Positions 1 to 11,980 are shown, counted from the stretch's first letter. The stretch: DNA of 64,000 bases from Neoceratodus forsteri (GCA_016271365.2 CM057459.1:493843501-493907500); one strand, 5' to 3'. Numbers and translations: made by a program. The notes: generated from the sequence alone by a model not told the origin.

Positions 1-240
1 AGCGTTACAGGGCACCAGTGTCCAAACAGAGAATATAAGTATAACATTCAATTAGATTACAGTGTAACAACAAATAAGGTATTTAAGCAGAAATAAATGT
101 TTCTTTGTCAAGCTCAAGAGTTAAGCAGGATAAGTACTTCTTTGTCAGGTTCCAAGACAAAGAAGGTTGGGGGAAGGGGTGGGGGAAATAAGTGCAGAGG
201 GCATAACGGGCAGAGGGGGGTGAAGGACAGGAATCAGGGG
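1..240 (-). other. 3' untranslated part of LINE-A1
   Basis: This stretch lies just downstream, in the minus-strand sense, of the last recognisable codons of the LINE in 241-5795. It has no open frame of its own and no tail is visible, so the LINE 3' end probably lies outside the window. The assignment rests on position only. Confidence 0.4.
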
Positions 241-1254
241 CTAGCAATCACAAATGCCAAGACGGGTGAGGTGTTGGTGGAGCTGTCTCTTAAATGGGCC
301 AAGCTTGGGTTCATTGATTATATTCGGGTGGGAGTTTGTTAAGCCATAAAGGAGCCTGATAAGTGAAAAAATATTTGTGCTTGTGAGGTACAGAAAAATG
401 GGACATGGAGTGATTGTCTGGTGATGCTTTTTGTATGGTGGGGGTTGGGGGTGACAGAGAGGAGGTTCTGGATGGTAGGCAGAGTCAGGCAAAGGCTATT
501 ATTTCCCCTAGAAGACACACTTGATACCATATTCTACCTTGTAGAGTAAGCCAACTGGACTGTGCATAAAGGCCACATGTATGTTAATCTATTGGAACCA
601 AGAAGAAGCCTGCAGGATTTATTAATGGCAGTACTAATCCTTTTGAGTGTGGTGTCAGGGGCTGCCCCATAGACTACTAATCCACAGTTGATGATGGACA
701 GAATGGAGCTTTTTATGATGCGCCACAAGGCTTCTTGGATCAGGCAATGATGGTGCCTGTATAGTAGACCAATTCTAGGATTGGCAACCTTAACAATTTG
801 ATCTGTGTGCTGAGCAAAGGATAGAGCGCTGTCCAGAGTGATGCCTAGATATTTTAAGGTTTGTACTTGCTCAATGGGGATGCATAGGCTATTAAGGATT
901 GTCATTCTGAAGCTCTTATGCTTATTATGAGGGTCTGCAAACAGCATAACTTTAGTTTTTTTGTAGTTCATTAGAAGCTTGTTTTTAGAAAACCAAGCTT
1001 TTGCCGCAGTGAAGTCAGTTTGAAGGTTCAACTGAAGTTGGAGCAGGTCTGGGCTTTTGGAGAAGATGACAGCGTCATCAGCATAAAGAAGAATTTGCTT
1101 TTTGCAGACTGTGGGCAGTTTGTTAATACAAATGCTAAATAGAAGGGGGCCAAGAACTGACCGCTGAGGGACACCCAAGAGAACCAGATGACTGTTGGAG
1201 AGTGCACCATCTATTTACACACATAGGGACCTATTGTAAAGGTAGCTCTGAAAC
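241..1254 (-). pseudogene. LINE-A1 reverse transcriptase, C-terminal half (L2-like)
   Basis: Non-LTR retrotransposon RT that would copy its own RNA at a nicked target. The frame at 1178-534 contains a VPQ-SVLGPLLFS block, the YADDAVIF catalytic box (both Asp present), a KTKVMLF block and YLGITLDSALSF, followed by the thumb and C-terminal region. The sequence ends near 241 with an FKRQLHQHL motif that is also seen in the LINE at 58 kb. It is the downstream part of one ORF2 whose upstream part is 3865-5795. A hAT-like element sits between them, exactly inside a WFQSYL-type motif. Stops and frameshifts occur near 535 and 1200. The Jockey-superclade, L2-like placement comes from motif style and is not certain at family level. 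Confidence 0.8.
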
Positions 1255-1669
1255 CAGGGCCGTTGCCAGGATTTTCACAAGGGGGTTCTTTTTATGCAGT
1301 CTGCAACCTTTTAAGAAAAGCTGTGGGTCATAGCACCGCCAGGACCCCAGAAGCCATGTGGCGAATTTAGGGTTTATTTTGAAGATAAAGAAGTCATATC
1401 TGAGATCTCCTACACCCCTTGCCCTATTATCTGGCTTGCTGCAGGGTGAGTACATATATGTATTCAGTACTAGAGGGCAACAAGATGCTGCTAATGTAAT
1501 ATACCTAAGGCATTGTCTCAGATATAGTATGTCCCCCAGAAACCATGGGTTATGGTATGCTCTGTGGTGCACTTTTGTGGCTTATTTTAAGCCTATATAG
1601 CTCATATCTGAGCTCCCTCTACCCCTTACTGTAACCCCCACCCTCCCCAACTCAATATACCATTTAAGC

Positions 1670-2365
1670 AATAGTGCAACATGGCCTATAGCAATGCTAG
1701 CAGGATGCTGGGATGTATTGGTAGGGGTATTGATAGCAGAAGAAAGAAGATAATACTTCCCCTGTACAGATCCCTGGTGAGTCCTCACCTAGAGTACTGT
1801 GCCCAGTTCTGGAGTCCTCACCTCAGAAAATATAAGAATTGGCTGCAGACAGTGCAGCGCAGAATAACTAAAATGATTTGGGGACAGCAGGGCAGATCCT
1901 ATGAGGAGCGCCTCAAGGCCCTAAATACGTACTCACCAGAGACCAGAAGGGAGAGGGGAGAAGTGATAGGGACCCTAAGTTTTTTAAAGGAATTAAAGTG
2001 AACTGTGGGGTACTATTTAGAATGAGTACCAATTCATGGTCACATGGATACGAATAGAAATTAATAGGAGGTAGGTTCTGGAGAGATGTGAGGAAGTACT
2101 GCTTTACAGAAAGAGTGGTGGAACTTTGAAACAGTCTGTCAGCTGAACTGGTGGGTGCAAAAACAGTCAAGAGGATTCAAGCAGACTGGGACATAATTAA
2201 GGGAATAGTGGTTACTGGGGGCAACAAGACCAAGGAGGAGAATAGAGACAGGATGGGGCGGGTTAGTGCCCTGGAGGAACAGAAGGTTCCAGGGATTGTA
2301 GGGAACTTAGGCAGAATGGATGGACCTCTGTCTTTTTCTGTCATCACTGTCTAGGTTTCTATACC
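1670..2365 (+). pseudogene. CR1 LINE 3' fragment
   Basis: The frame at 1681-2001 carries the CR1 RT C-terminal signature: LGCIGRGI, PLYRSLVSPHLEYC, QFWSPHL, a QRR-TKMI helix and YEERLKAL. A degraded continuation and a CR1-type 3' end (TGTCTAGGTTTCTATA) follow near 2365. Everything upstream of the RT thumb is missing, which is the usual 5' truncation for this clade. It lies inside the hAT-like element. A close relative lies at 61190-61885. Confidence 0.8.
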
Positions 2366-2629
2366 AAGCACCTTGCTAGAAAAAAATCTGTAACATAATT
2401 CTTAGTTCAGTATTGGGTACTACACTTGTTGCCCCCACTCCATTCTCCAGTGTGGTAGGCATGACAGTGGGAGTGAGGGGAAAGGTAATTTGACAGTGGA
2501 GGGGATTCCCAGTGCAAAGTTACCATCTCCTAAATGCCTACCCCCCCACCCCCACCATACTTCCAAAAGTATAGCGGGTATGTTCATAACACTGAACTGC
2601 AGCAACAAATGTCATTCTACTGACACTCG

Positions 2630-2797
2630 TTCACTAAAAATACCACCAACTGCTTAATCTGGTTCAATTTCAGTTGCTTACCATCTGTATCCCCCCCCCC
2701 AGTCACCCCTGAAAAAGGGACTTCTAGGCCCAGTGGGCTTACCGGGTTAACAAAATCCAACAAACAACAGACAGACAGACAAACAAACAAACAAACG
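2630..2797 (+). mobile_element. L2-like LINE 3' end with AAAC tail
   Basis: A short 3'-end remnant containing GGGACTTCTAGGCCCAGTGG and CTTACCGGGTTAACAAAATC, followed by a CAGA/CAAA-type simple tail at about 2757-2797. The same arrangement (GCCTAGTG, CCAGTTACCAAAAGCAAATAA) ends LINE-A2 at about 11390, so this is probably a very short 5'-truncated copy of a related LINE. Confidence 0.5.
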
Positions 2798-2841
2798 TGA
2801 TCATCTGGAGAAAATAGTTATCACAGCGTATTTGTTTTAAC

Positions 2842-3041
2842 TGGGAGGCAGTATAGCACAGTAGTTGAAGGCTCTGAGCTGCAAATCTGGAGACCTGGGC
2901 TTGAATCCCAGAGCCCCCACTTGCATACTGTGTGACCTTGAGCAAGTCACTTAACTTCCCTGTGCTCCCAGGTTGCACCTGTAAACAAGCGTTCAGCTTA
3001 GTGTGTCTCACCTGGTTAAACAATTGGAAGAAAAAAAAAAC
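2842..3041 (+). mobile_element. MIR/CORE-like tRNA-derived SINE
   Basis: The 5' part is tRNA-like, with an A-box-like TAGCACAGTAGTTGAAG and a B-box-like GGCTTGAATCCC. The middle matches the MIR/CORE pattern (CTGTGTGACCTTGAGCAAG, then TCACTTAACTTCCCTG). The tail GCTTAGTGTGTCTCACCTGG and TTAAACAATTGG ends in an A run at about 3030-3041. The tail resembles the 3' end of the L2-like LINEs here, implying shared retrotransposition machinery. Another copy lies on the minus strand at 56681-56868. Confidence 0.75.
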
Positions 3042-3864
3042 TGTATCTGGCACAGATAGCACAGACAAAAGTGGAACTGAATGTCAATAAATATGGGACC
3101 ACAGTGAAGACTTCTCTGAACAGCACAATTAGTGAGGTGGCAGTGTAGATCCCAGCCAGACCCTTCCAAACACTTGCATTGCCTTTCCACTGTGGTACCT
3201 CTTTTGCTTAACTTATGAAAAGTTAAAACAGGCATATGAAACATGACAACTTAGCATTTTGTATAGAGGAGGATTTAAGTAATTTATTTCTAAAGCCCAC
3301 CCACCTGAAAAGCTCCTTTGCCCACTTCTGCAGTCTGTCTCTTGATATACAGTTATTAAGGGACACATGTTTGGCAATTGTGACCAGCAAAATTTACCTG
3401 CCGATGACCGATAATATTATAAGTCGAGGTCCTCTACTTCTTTTTTGCTCTCCTGAAGATGTTGTCTCAGAGCCAGCTGCCATGCTTCATCTTCCTCGAG
3501 TGCTAGCTGATAGTGTGAATTGTGGGCAGCGGCCATGCTGTATTCCGGTCACATTCACGATGCTGACATGAGCTGCAATTGGCCGGCCAGCCAGCCATTG
3601 GGGGACAGTGCTGAGAAAGACTCACAAAGCAGCTCATGTCCTCTTACTGGCACTGAGGAAGCTGATTAACAGCAGATGGGGGGTGCACATGCAAAGAGAA
3701 AGTGCTGGGGTTCATCATGTGTGCATAAGCACTCTGTGACAGTCACAAAATAAGTCACAAAATAAATAGAAATGATGAAAAAATGTTACAAATAAAGAAA
3801 AAAAGGGTGAATTTCAAAAGGGGGGGTTCTTTCGAACCATACAACCCCCCCCCAGCAACGGCTA

Positions 3865-5795
3865 TGGAAACCATCCAACAACTTCCATGGAGAAGCCAAA
3901 GGAATGGCATTCAGAGAGAAGTGTCTTATGATTGACAGTATCAAAAGCCTTAGTTAGGTCAATATAAATTACCTCGGCTATCTGACTACTGTCAAGGGCC
4001 CCATGCAGGAAACCAGAGTACTCCAAGAGGGTAGTGGAGGTGCTGTGTCCCCTTCAGAACCCCATGCTGTTGTGAGTACTGTATTCCATACTTTTCCAGG
4101 TACTCAACCAGTTGGTCAGTAACTATTCTTTCTAACACCTTAGAGAGGGGGGAGGCAGTACTGATATTGGGCGGTAGTTTGAGTGAAGTGCTCTGTCCCC
4201 ACTTTTAAAGATGGGGTGACCACTGCAGCTTTCCAAATCGAGGGGAATTGACCCAGCCGGAGAGAGATCACGAGATGTGTTAGTGGTAGAAGCGCATCAT
4301 CCAGGGTCAGAGCAAGCATCTTAAGGTCCAGCATGTCACTGCCATGTCTGGATTTGCCTACAACCTACATGAGATATTTTCTGGCTTTGGGGATGGTGAT
4401 CACAAAAGGTAGAAGGGTGGAGGGTGCGAAGGGGGCTCATTAGGTATAGTCATTGGTCCATGCACATTGACATCAGATGTCTTAGGGAGGTCAGGCAGCA
4501 GTATGCTGCTGAGGTCAGTGAAAGCATCATTGAAGGTGTTTGCAATGGTGCAGGGATCCTGGGTGATTACCCCATTCGCAAGTAGCATAGAGGTAGATGT
4601 CTTGTTATTTTAATCAGTAAGGTTTTTAAGGTTTTCCCAGAATTTTCTGCCATCTCCCTAGGAATTAGTAAGGCAATCCCTGTAATACTGTGATTTAGGT
4701 AGTCTGATCTCATGGGTGCAGGCATTTCTGGTCATTTTATATTTCTGGAGGTCAGCCTGTTGGCCTGTAGCCTTGGCTCTATGCCAGAGATGATCCCTGG
4801 TGGCCATGAGATTCAGCAAAGCAGGGGAGATCCAGGAACTGTAGGCTCCCTTCACTTTCTGCTTTCTAATTGGGGTATTGCTATCATACGCTTCCTTAAA
4901 CTTAGTGATAAAATAATCCAGCGCCTGATCAATATCTATGGCAGAGTCGAGGAAGGACCAATCTATATGGCTAGAGAAGGCCTTGAGTGCATTTAGCTGC
5001 CTCCGCCTAAGTCTAAGATTCATTATGAATTTGTGGGGGGGGGGCTTAGAGGCCTTATTGGCCCATTGGCAAATAACAAGGGAATGATCACTAAGTGAAT
5101 CAGCTAGGAATGTGGTGTTGGAGATCTGGCATGGTTGATTTGTGATGATCCAACCAAGCAGGGTACTAGAGCCGGTACGATAGTTGATCCTAGTGGGTGA
5201 GTCAACCAGTTGTGTGAAGTTAATGTAAGATAGGCCATCTTTATATGGGGCTGCATTGGATGACATCCAGTTGATATTGAAGTATCCTAGGACAACCACC
5301 TCCCAGTTTTGCTTAAGGCCTTGTATAAATTCAGTGATTTTGTGGAAACCAGTCACTTGATCTCTAGGGGGAATGTATACAGAGGCAATTGTAAGTGACT
5401 TGCTATGTGCACCTAAGAGCAACCTAATAGCTAGGGCTTGTGCAGTATTCCCAGTGTCAGTTTGAGGGAGGGCATGGCACCATAGGAGATCCCTAACATA
5501 GACAGCATAGCCACCACCTCTTTTCCCTAACCTGTCAAGTCTGAAGAGGATGTACCCATTCAGTGCTATTGATATATCAGGGACTTTGGCTGAGAGTCAG
5601 GTTTCCACTAGGGAAAGGACATCAGGGTTGTGCTGGCTTACTCAAACTTTGAGCTGGTCAAAATTGGCCAATAAGCTACAGATGTTAATTGACAAAAGTT
5701 TTAGGGCTCGGTGGTTGTTTCTTTAACCTTGAGGCAGTTGGGGGAGTCCAGGACTGGGGTGGATATTATCAGAGGTAAGTAGAAGCATCATAGCA
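3865..5795 (-). pseudogene. LINE-A1 endonuclease and N-terminal reverse transcriptase
   Basis: Reading leftward from 5795, this is the upstream half of the ORF2 continued at 1254-241. The APE-type endonuclease appears as an INICSLLANFDQL start, a DVLSLVET block (the following Trp codon is a stop), GKRGGGYAVYV, SVYIPPRD, a GYFNINW block that should be GDFN-like, and a conserved LSDHSLV. The long frame 5422-4658 covers the second half of the endonuclease and the linker. RT blocks follow at 4588-4140, and a YIDLTKAFDTVNH block lies near 3990-3930. Several stops and frameshifts break it. The product would have been a nicking endonuclease and RT, and it is inactive now. Confidence 0.82.
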
Positions 5796-6906
5796 AGGTA
5801 TAGCAGGAAGCTTTTTTAGGTAAGTCAGATTACCTTTCTGTTTATGATTTTTGTTAGCACCCTTATGCATTGTACATGGGGTGGTATATGTGCAAGGTAG
5901 AAAGTGTGTGCCAAGGTAGAAGGTGTGGCTCTGACCAGATCTTGTTGTTAGATGCCATAATTAAGTACTTAGATTGATTGAAGCTGATTGTGTACTTTGT
6001 ACTTAGGTCTTATAACCCTTTGATAATATTTTTAATGATTTATGAGGACCGGTGATTGTTTTGCTTCGTAACATTTCTCTGCTGATTACAGCTCAGTGTG
6101 TGTCAGTGATGACGTTGCAATCTCTGTCACTGTCAATGAATGAAATTTACTAAAGACTTAGGAGGAGATTGTACAGTGACAGCTTAACTCAAATAGCATG
6201 TCATAATACGTTTCTTGTGTACCTTGCATTCTACTGAATTAAATAATATATTTCTAATAATTAATTTACAACATCTCAGTATGTAATGTTTAATTGTAAA
6301 CTTATATTTTTATTCTGTTTCTTGTGATTGCGACTCAGTGGCTGATCCCCAAGCACAGCATTTCATTGCAATCTGTATTCAGATTGCAATACAAACACTG
6401 TGCAATGTACTCAGTGCTTATTAAAATAAACTCTTTTAAGCTTAGGTATATGGAAATTCCTAAAGGGAATTTAAAGATAGCATGTGTGCAATATTTTATA
6501 AATAAATCACTGGATTTGTGTTACAGAAAATTTGAAATGTTGCAGAGATGTAAGCAAAAACAATGAAAATACTCATCGTTATCTATTGAATATTGGTAGC
6601 ATAGAGTTGCCCTTTTTGTATAAAGTTTTGATTAGATAAAATTAGAACCGAATATGATTGCATAGGTACACTCTATGAATATCTAATCCAAACTTTTGGT
6701 GTTGATATTGAGGTCTCGTATTGTGTTTGATGGGTACACATTTCCGTAATAACAATGGTAAACGTTTTTGTCTGCACTGTCATAGACTTGTGGTTGCATT
6801 AGAAAACTTATTTTTCTTAGCTGTACGAGTCATTTTATATAGAGGTTGCAACAGCCTTCTTAGGAATCCATTTCCTGAATAGTGGTTGAACCTGCATAAA
6901 TTTACA
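5796..6906. other. AT-rich stretch without recognised features
   Basis: No coding frame, terminal repeat or family signature is recognisable. The left edge may include the 5' UTR of LINE-A1. A small frame at 6324-6566 looks like chance. Confidence 0.3.
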
Positions 6907-6970
6907 GTTCAGTCAGACAGAATCAACGATCTTGACATGCATGATCTACATATATGAGTATAACAGATCA
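6907..6970 (+). repeat. Direct repeat, left copy
   Basis: About 64 bp starting TTCAGTCAGACAGAATCAA recurs at 8219-8282 with a few substitutions. It abuts the 3' terminus of the CR1 fragment at 6971. Confidence 0.65.
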
Positions 6971-8101
6971 TAGAAATATAGAAACATAGAATTTGAAGGC
7001 AGATAAGGACCACTTAACCCACCCCATCCGCATGTTTTTCCCTACCTACTGCATCACTACAGACCCTACCTGATCTCCAGCTTATCCCCCCCTTCTTATC
7101 ACTAATGCTCCCTTATGCCTATCCCATGCTTTCTTGAACCCCATTACCACTTTTGCCCACAACCACCTCCAGTGGGAGGCTGTTCCTGGCATCCACCACC
7201 ATTTCCATGAAGAAGTACTTCCTCACATCGCCCCTGAGTCTACCCCATCCAGCTTCATAGCATGAACTCTTGTCCTTGAGCATCTTTTTTTCTGAAAAAT
7301 GCTTCCCTCTTGAACCTTATTTATACCTGTGGGATATTTGAAAGTTTTTATCATATTCCCCCCTCTCCCTCTGTTCCTTCAGGGTATACATATTATGGTC
7401 TTTCAGTCTTTCCTCATAGGGCTTTTGTTGCAGACCCTGCACCATTTTGGTTGTCCTCCACCCGACTGCCTCCACTCTTTCTATGTCCTTCCTGAGATGA
7501 GATCTCCAGAACTAAACACAGCACTCCAGGTGAGGTCTCACCAGTGATCTATACAGGTGTAACACCACCTCACTCTTCCTGCTGGTAATACCCCTCCCTA
7601 TGCACACCAGCATCCCAATAGTACTCCTGACTGCCTTGCCACACTGCTTAGCCACTTTTAGGTCATCAGCTATGATAACCTCCGGGTCGCTTTCCTGTTT
7701 AGTGGTCCTCAATACCTCTCCTCCCAATTTGTACTCGGCCCCTGGGTTTCTGCACCTGAAATGCATGGTTTTGCACTTTTTTTGCATTGCAGTCCAGTTG
7801 CCATACTCTTGACCACTTCCCTAACATTTTCAGATCCCATCTCATCCCCCCCCCCCCACACTCCTGGAGTGTCTACCCTGTTGCAGACTGTAGTGTCATC
7901 CGCAAACAGACAGACCTTTCCATCCAGCCCCTCTGCAATGTCACTAATCAAGACATAAAAGAGGGCCGGTCCTAGTACAGATCCCTGTGGTACCCCACTG
8001 ATCACCCTTTCTTCCTCAGAATAAACTCCATTTACCACCACCCTCTGACTCCTATCCCTTAGCTAGTTTCTTATCCAGTTTACCACCTTTGGCCCCACAG
8101 C
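6971..8101 (-). pseudogene. CR1 LINE 3' fragment
   Basis: On the minus strand the sequence runs from RT to the CR1 3' end. Frame 8041-7709 holds SGVPQGSVLGPALF and the FADDTTV catalytic box. Frame 7787-7512 holds the KKCKTMHF block, LVCIGRGITSRK, LYRSLVRPHLE and the thumb. The 3' terminus at 6971 is a CR1-type repeat (CTATGTTTCTATATTTCTA in the minus sense). The 5' truncation is near 8101, within the RT. Frameshifts separate the parts. Confidence 0.85.
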
Positions 8102-8218
8102 ACATCAATATAGAATAACAGTTAATCTGATTGGCACTGACAATGTTGCAAGACAATTTCAACAAGCAGTTCAGTAAAACAGTTGAAATATTATGAAGGT
8201 GAAATAAAAAAAAATCTT

Positions 8219-8282
8219 AGTTCAGTCAGACAGAATCAATTATCTTGACACTCACAATTTACATATATGAATGTCACAGATT
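8219..8282 (+). repeat. Direct repeat, right copy
   Basis: Second copy of the ~64-bp sequence at 6907-6970. The two lie about 1.3 kb apart in the same orientation and bracket the CR1 fragment. They are too long for a LINE target duplication, so a local duplication that predates the CR1 insertion is the simplest reading. Confidence 0.65.
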
Positions 8283-9040
8283 AACTAATGAATATAGAAG
8301 CAACAGTATAAAAATTAAGTAGTATAACTGTATAGTTTCACAGAATCCACAACAAAATCTGACAAGAGGAATTGTTATTGATGACCACTGGCACTACCAG
8401 AGCAGCCACTGGATTTATCTTTTAAGTATAAAAAATGGTTTCAGTTCCCTTTCTATCATTATCGGATCAGTATCATTTATGCAGGGTCAACAGCATTAAA
8501 ACTGTAAGTATACTACAGCCAGTATGTTAAACTGTAGTGTACCACAAATGAAATGTGTGACTAGAGAGAGAGAATGAACATGCTGTCAAACTTCACAGAG
8601 GCTGGTGTCTGCCTATCAGCTGATCGACATGAAGAGAGGTGGTGACATTTGTGGTCACATTACTAGCTCCTGCAGTGCGTCTCAGCTGACATTTCAAGCA
8701 TATGGACTTCAATGCTTGTAGCGTACAAAGTAAAGACAACAAATTATTTCAGCTAAACTTCGTATTCATCCTGTCTTCAAGGCAATCACTGTTAATTTGA
8801 TTTAATATTATAAAGGGAAGATTAAATAATAAACACAGGTAACATTTCACCTTTTTATATCAGAGACAGCCCTTGTATGCCTATTTTATTAGCTATTTTC
8901 AAAAGTTGGCTATATCTGTTTATGGTACTTTCATCCAGTTTTGGACAAACAAATGCTAGACATAAATATAAATGATAGACAAGGCACACAGTCTGAAAAC
9001 TGTGTCCAGGCACATTTATATCCAACAGTATGTACAACAG
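8283..9040. other. Stretch without recognised features
   Basis: AT-rich sequence with no supportable gene, terminal repeat or retroelement signature. Confidence 0.3.
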
Positions 9041-9093
9041 TGAGAGAGAGAGAGAGAGAGAGAGAAACACTCACACACGTTTTATATATATAC

Positions 9094-9146
<53 letters not shown>
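9041..9146. repeat. Compound microsatellite (GA)n-(TA)n-(GA)n
   Basis: A GA run at 9041-9066, a short non-repeat spacer, a TA run to about 9131 and a second GA run to 9146 are read directly. Small frames across it are artefacts. Confidence 0.95.
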
Positions 9147-9664
9147 TTGACCAAATAATACACCACAATTTAAACAGTGAGACAAGGAGGGCAAAATCCA
9201 GAGAGCAACTGACAGATGAATCCTGCAATAGTTGTTTCTGTTGATTGCATCAGCATTCAGTGAAATCAGGAGAGGATGGAAATTGTAATGCTAATTAATA
9301 TATTGCACTGGGTTTACCCCCCTCCCCATTTGTGGCTTTGCATGTGGCTTGTATAAAATGCATGGACAAGAATGTTTGATTTATTAGCTGTACAGGCTTA
9401 AAATCTTCAAGCTGTAAACTTTGGCTAAATGGACTGTTTCATGTTTATGAGGTCACATGACTGAAAGGGACTGGTTCGCCCTCAGTAATGTTCTGGCAGT
9501 CTGGTATTGCTATGTCACATTTATTGATGTGTTCCAGCAAGGAAGCAATTTCTACTGTGGAAGAGCAGCTTATTTAAGATACTCCATTGCATATCTTTTC
9601 ACATATTTTGTCCCATGTTCTTGCAGTTCTACATTTGCTTAAGCAGACAAATAAATATTTGATT

Positions 9665-11400
9665 TTGCAATCCCACTGCACCTCCACTGCCCTCCTAAAA
9701 CTCACAAACGACATCTATGCTGCCATGGATACTGGCCTGTTGACAGGTGTGGTTTTCATTGACCTGACCAAGGCTTTTGACCTGGTCAACCACACCCTTC
9801 TCCTCACAAAACTTCATCCCCTTGGTTTCTCTGCCGATGTGGTGGCATGGTTTAATAGCTACCTGTCCAACAGGAAACAGGCCATAGTTTTCAATTCATC
9901 CATGTCAGATCTCTCCTCCATCCAAGTTGGCATTCCCCAGGGCTCTATACTGGGCCCCCTGCCTTTCTCTATCTTCATTAACGACCTTCTGCTGCTCGCA
10001 CCTGCCTGCTCATCTCTTTTCTACATGGACAACCTCATCATCTACTACAGTGTCAAAAATACCTCAGACATAAACCACTTTCTTGGCTCTGACTTCCTAA
10101 GTATACAATCCTGGCTGGCAGAGAACAACCTGGTTCTCAGTATCAACAAAACACACTCTATGCTCTTTGGCTCTTCTGTCAGACTTAAAGCAAATTATAA
10201 CTCCCTCAAAAATCTCATGTGCAGATGGCCCCCCCCCCACTGGTCAGCACCATCTCCTTCAAATACCTGTTCATTCTTCTGGACAAATCCCTGGACTTTG
10301 ATCTGCATATTACCACCACCTGTAAATCTGTCAATGCTAAAATTGGAGGGCCTACTGCACTAGATATGCCCTTACCCCATCCGCCAGACTTGCTGTTGCA
10401 CAAGGCGCCTTTTGCTCCTGGCCCTGGCCTATGGCACGGTCACCTACCTAGATGCCACATTGTCCTCCCTCCATAAATGGGACACCACCTATAGTATCAG
10501 CTGTCACTATGCCTCTGCATCACCTTGAAACATTGCCAGCTGTATGCTGACTTAAACAGGCCCTCTCCGACTCATCAATGTCAGTCCTATGGTTGTCTAA
10601 CTGATGGGATAGCCAGATCAGGTCTCCCACAATCCCTTGCCTCCCTGCTTCACTCCCAATCCCCCTCTTATGGGCTCTGATCTACAGACCTAGCCCCATT
10701 CTATATCCCTAGATGTAAAACCTCTATAGGTGCACTAGCTTTCTCTCACTTAGCTCCTAAGTATTGGAACTCCATACCTCAAACTATTCGTCAAGCTCCC
10801 ACCCATGCTGGTTTCAAGAAACTTCACCATGACCATCTACATGCTTCAAACCCCTGCACTTGCTTCTACCTGCCTTAGAACATTTGTTTCCCATCCCTCC
10901 GTACCACTCGGCATTTACTTCCCCTCATTGCCTCTTCTTCACCTCTCTCTTTAATGACACTCCCCTTATACATTCTCTATCACCTATCTTCTCTTTCTCC
11001 TCTGCTTCTACCACTCTTCCTCCCTTCCCCCCACCCCCAGCTCTACTCTCTCAAAGCTTAATTACCTCTAATGGCACTTATTGTTTACTCTATATAATAT
11101 GTCCATTTATCCATTTTTGTACTTTGTATTCATTTGTTTTGCACATGTCTATACTTTCTTTGACCTTGTCTAATACAGTATTACCTGTATCCTGACTTTG
11201 TTCTAAACTGTATTTCTCCCAATCCCTATGTTGATTGTATTTAATCCCTTCTCACTGTATTATCTCTTTCATGTGCTGCGTCACATGGTGTGCTTATGTA
11301 TTTCAACTTGTATTCTCCCGGGTCATGCCTGAAAATAGGCATTTCTATGCCTAGTGTACCCATCCAGTTACCAAAAGCAAATAAATAAATAAAAAAAATA
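9665..11400 (+). pseudogene. LINE-A2, 5'-truncated L2-like reverse transcriptase and 3' UTR
   Basis: The frame from about 9665 to 10200 encodes an RT core: FIDLTKAFDLVNHTLLLTKL, WFNSYLSNRKQ, VGIPQGSILGPLPFSIFIND and a KTHSMLFGSS block. The catalytic YADD box is altered to FYMDN, so an Asp is lost. A C-rich run near 10231 shifts the frame, and the continuation (FKYLFILLDKSLDFDLH) lies at 10219-10476. A C-terminal YWNSIPQTIRQA block is near 10765-10800. The 3' UTR ends at about 11390 with CCAGTTACCAAAAGCAAATAA and an A-rich tail. It starts just upstream of the KAFD block, so it is 5'-truncated, and the family resembles LINE-A1. Confidence 0.85.
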
Positions 11401-11699
11401 AGAACTTTTTTTTTTTCATTCTTATGACAGTGTTGCCCCATGGCTGGGTCACTGGAAAATGTGGTTTACTTTGGCTGCTTTAAAAGGGATATTCTTTCCT
11501 AATCTTGCTATTAAGTACAGCACTGGCAATTAAAATAAGAACATGAGCATCATGTGAAAGTAAACTATCTATTTATTTTTGGTTGCTGGCCAAAGTTAGT
11601 GAAGGATCTTTTAACATTATATACACTTAATTGTCCTATTCACTCTGTTGAGGGCAACCTTTTGGCCACCCTGTGATATTGCCTCAACCAGGCAGCAGG

Positions 11700-11898
11700 A
11701 CTTTTTTTTTATTATTGTCTGAGAAATTGGTAAAACCCACTAGGCACAAGTGCCACATGAGCGCTGGGGAGGTTCAGTGATGGGCGTAGAGTCACACAGT
11801 ATGCAAGTAGAGGTTGTGGGAACTAAACCTAGGTCTCTTGGATGTACCAAGCTCATTCACAGCTCATTGCTCTAACCATTAGGCTATATTGCCAGCCC
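11700..11898 (-). mobile_element. tRNA-derived SINE
   Basis: Read on the minus strand, the head has a tRNA-like start (GGCTGGCAATATAGCCTAAT) and a B-box-like stretch near 11825-11840. A middle related to the CORE motif (TGCATACTGTGTGACTC) follows, then a tail near 11740 with GCCTAGTGGGTTTTACCAAT and an A-rich end. That tail again resembles the LINE-A2 3' end. It is diverged from the SINE at 2842. Confidence 0.6.
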
Positions 11899-11980
11899 TT
11901 ACTTTCTTAGTGATGGCTCCATACTTGTGGAATATGATGTCTTCTTATTATAGGAACGGGCCTTCATTTAAGGTATTTTA

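Larger units (their letters stand above)
1255..3866. mobile_element. hAT-like DNA transposon inserted in LINE-A1
   Basis: The ends are inverted repeats: the left begins CAGGGCCGTTGCCAGG, and the reverse complement of the right begins CATAGCCGTTGCTGGG. Flanking octamers CTGAAACC (1248-1255) and TGGAAACC (3865-3872) match at 6 of 8 positions, as expected for an old 8-bp hAT target duplication. Removing the segment rejoins the LINE reading frame, which supports the boundaries. No transposase was found, so it is non-autonomous or decayed. It carries a CR1 3' piece (1670-2365), a LINE tail (2630-2797) and a SINE (2842-3041). The remaining interior, including 3042-3800, shows nothing I recognise. 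A related phrase, tcatatctgag plus a pyrimidine run, occurs twice near 1395 and 1605. Confidence 0.7.

Noticed and set aside
3236..3571. 111-codon frame inside the hAT-like element
   Set aside because: No similarity to hAT transposase motifs or any other family I recognise.
8931..9194. Frames across the microsatellite
   Set aside because: Translation of GA and TA runs only.
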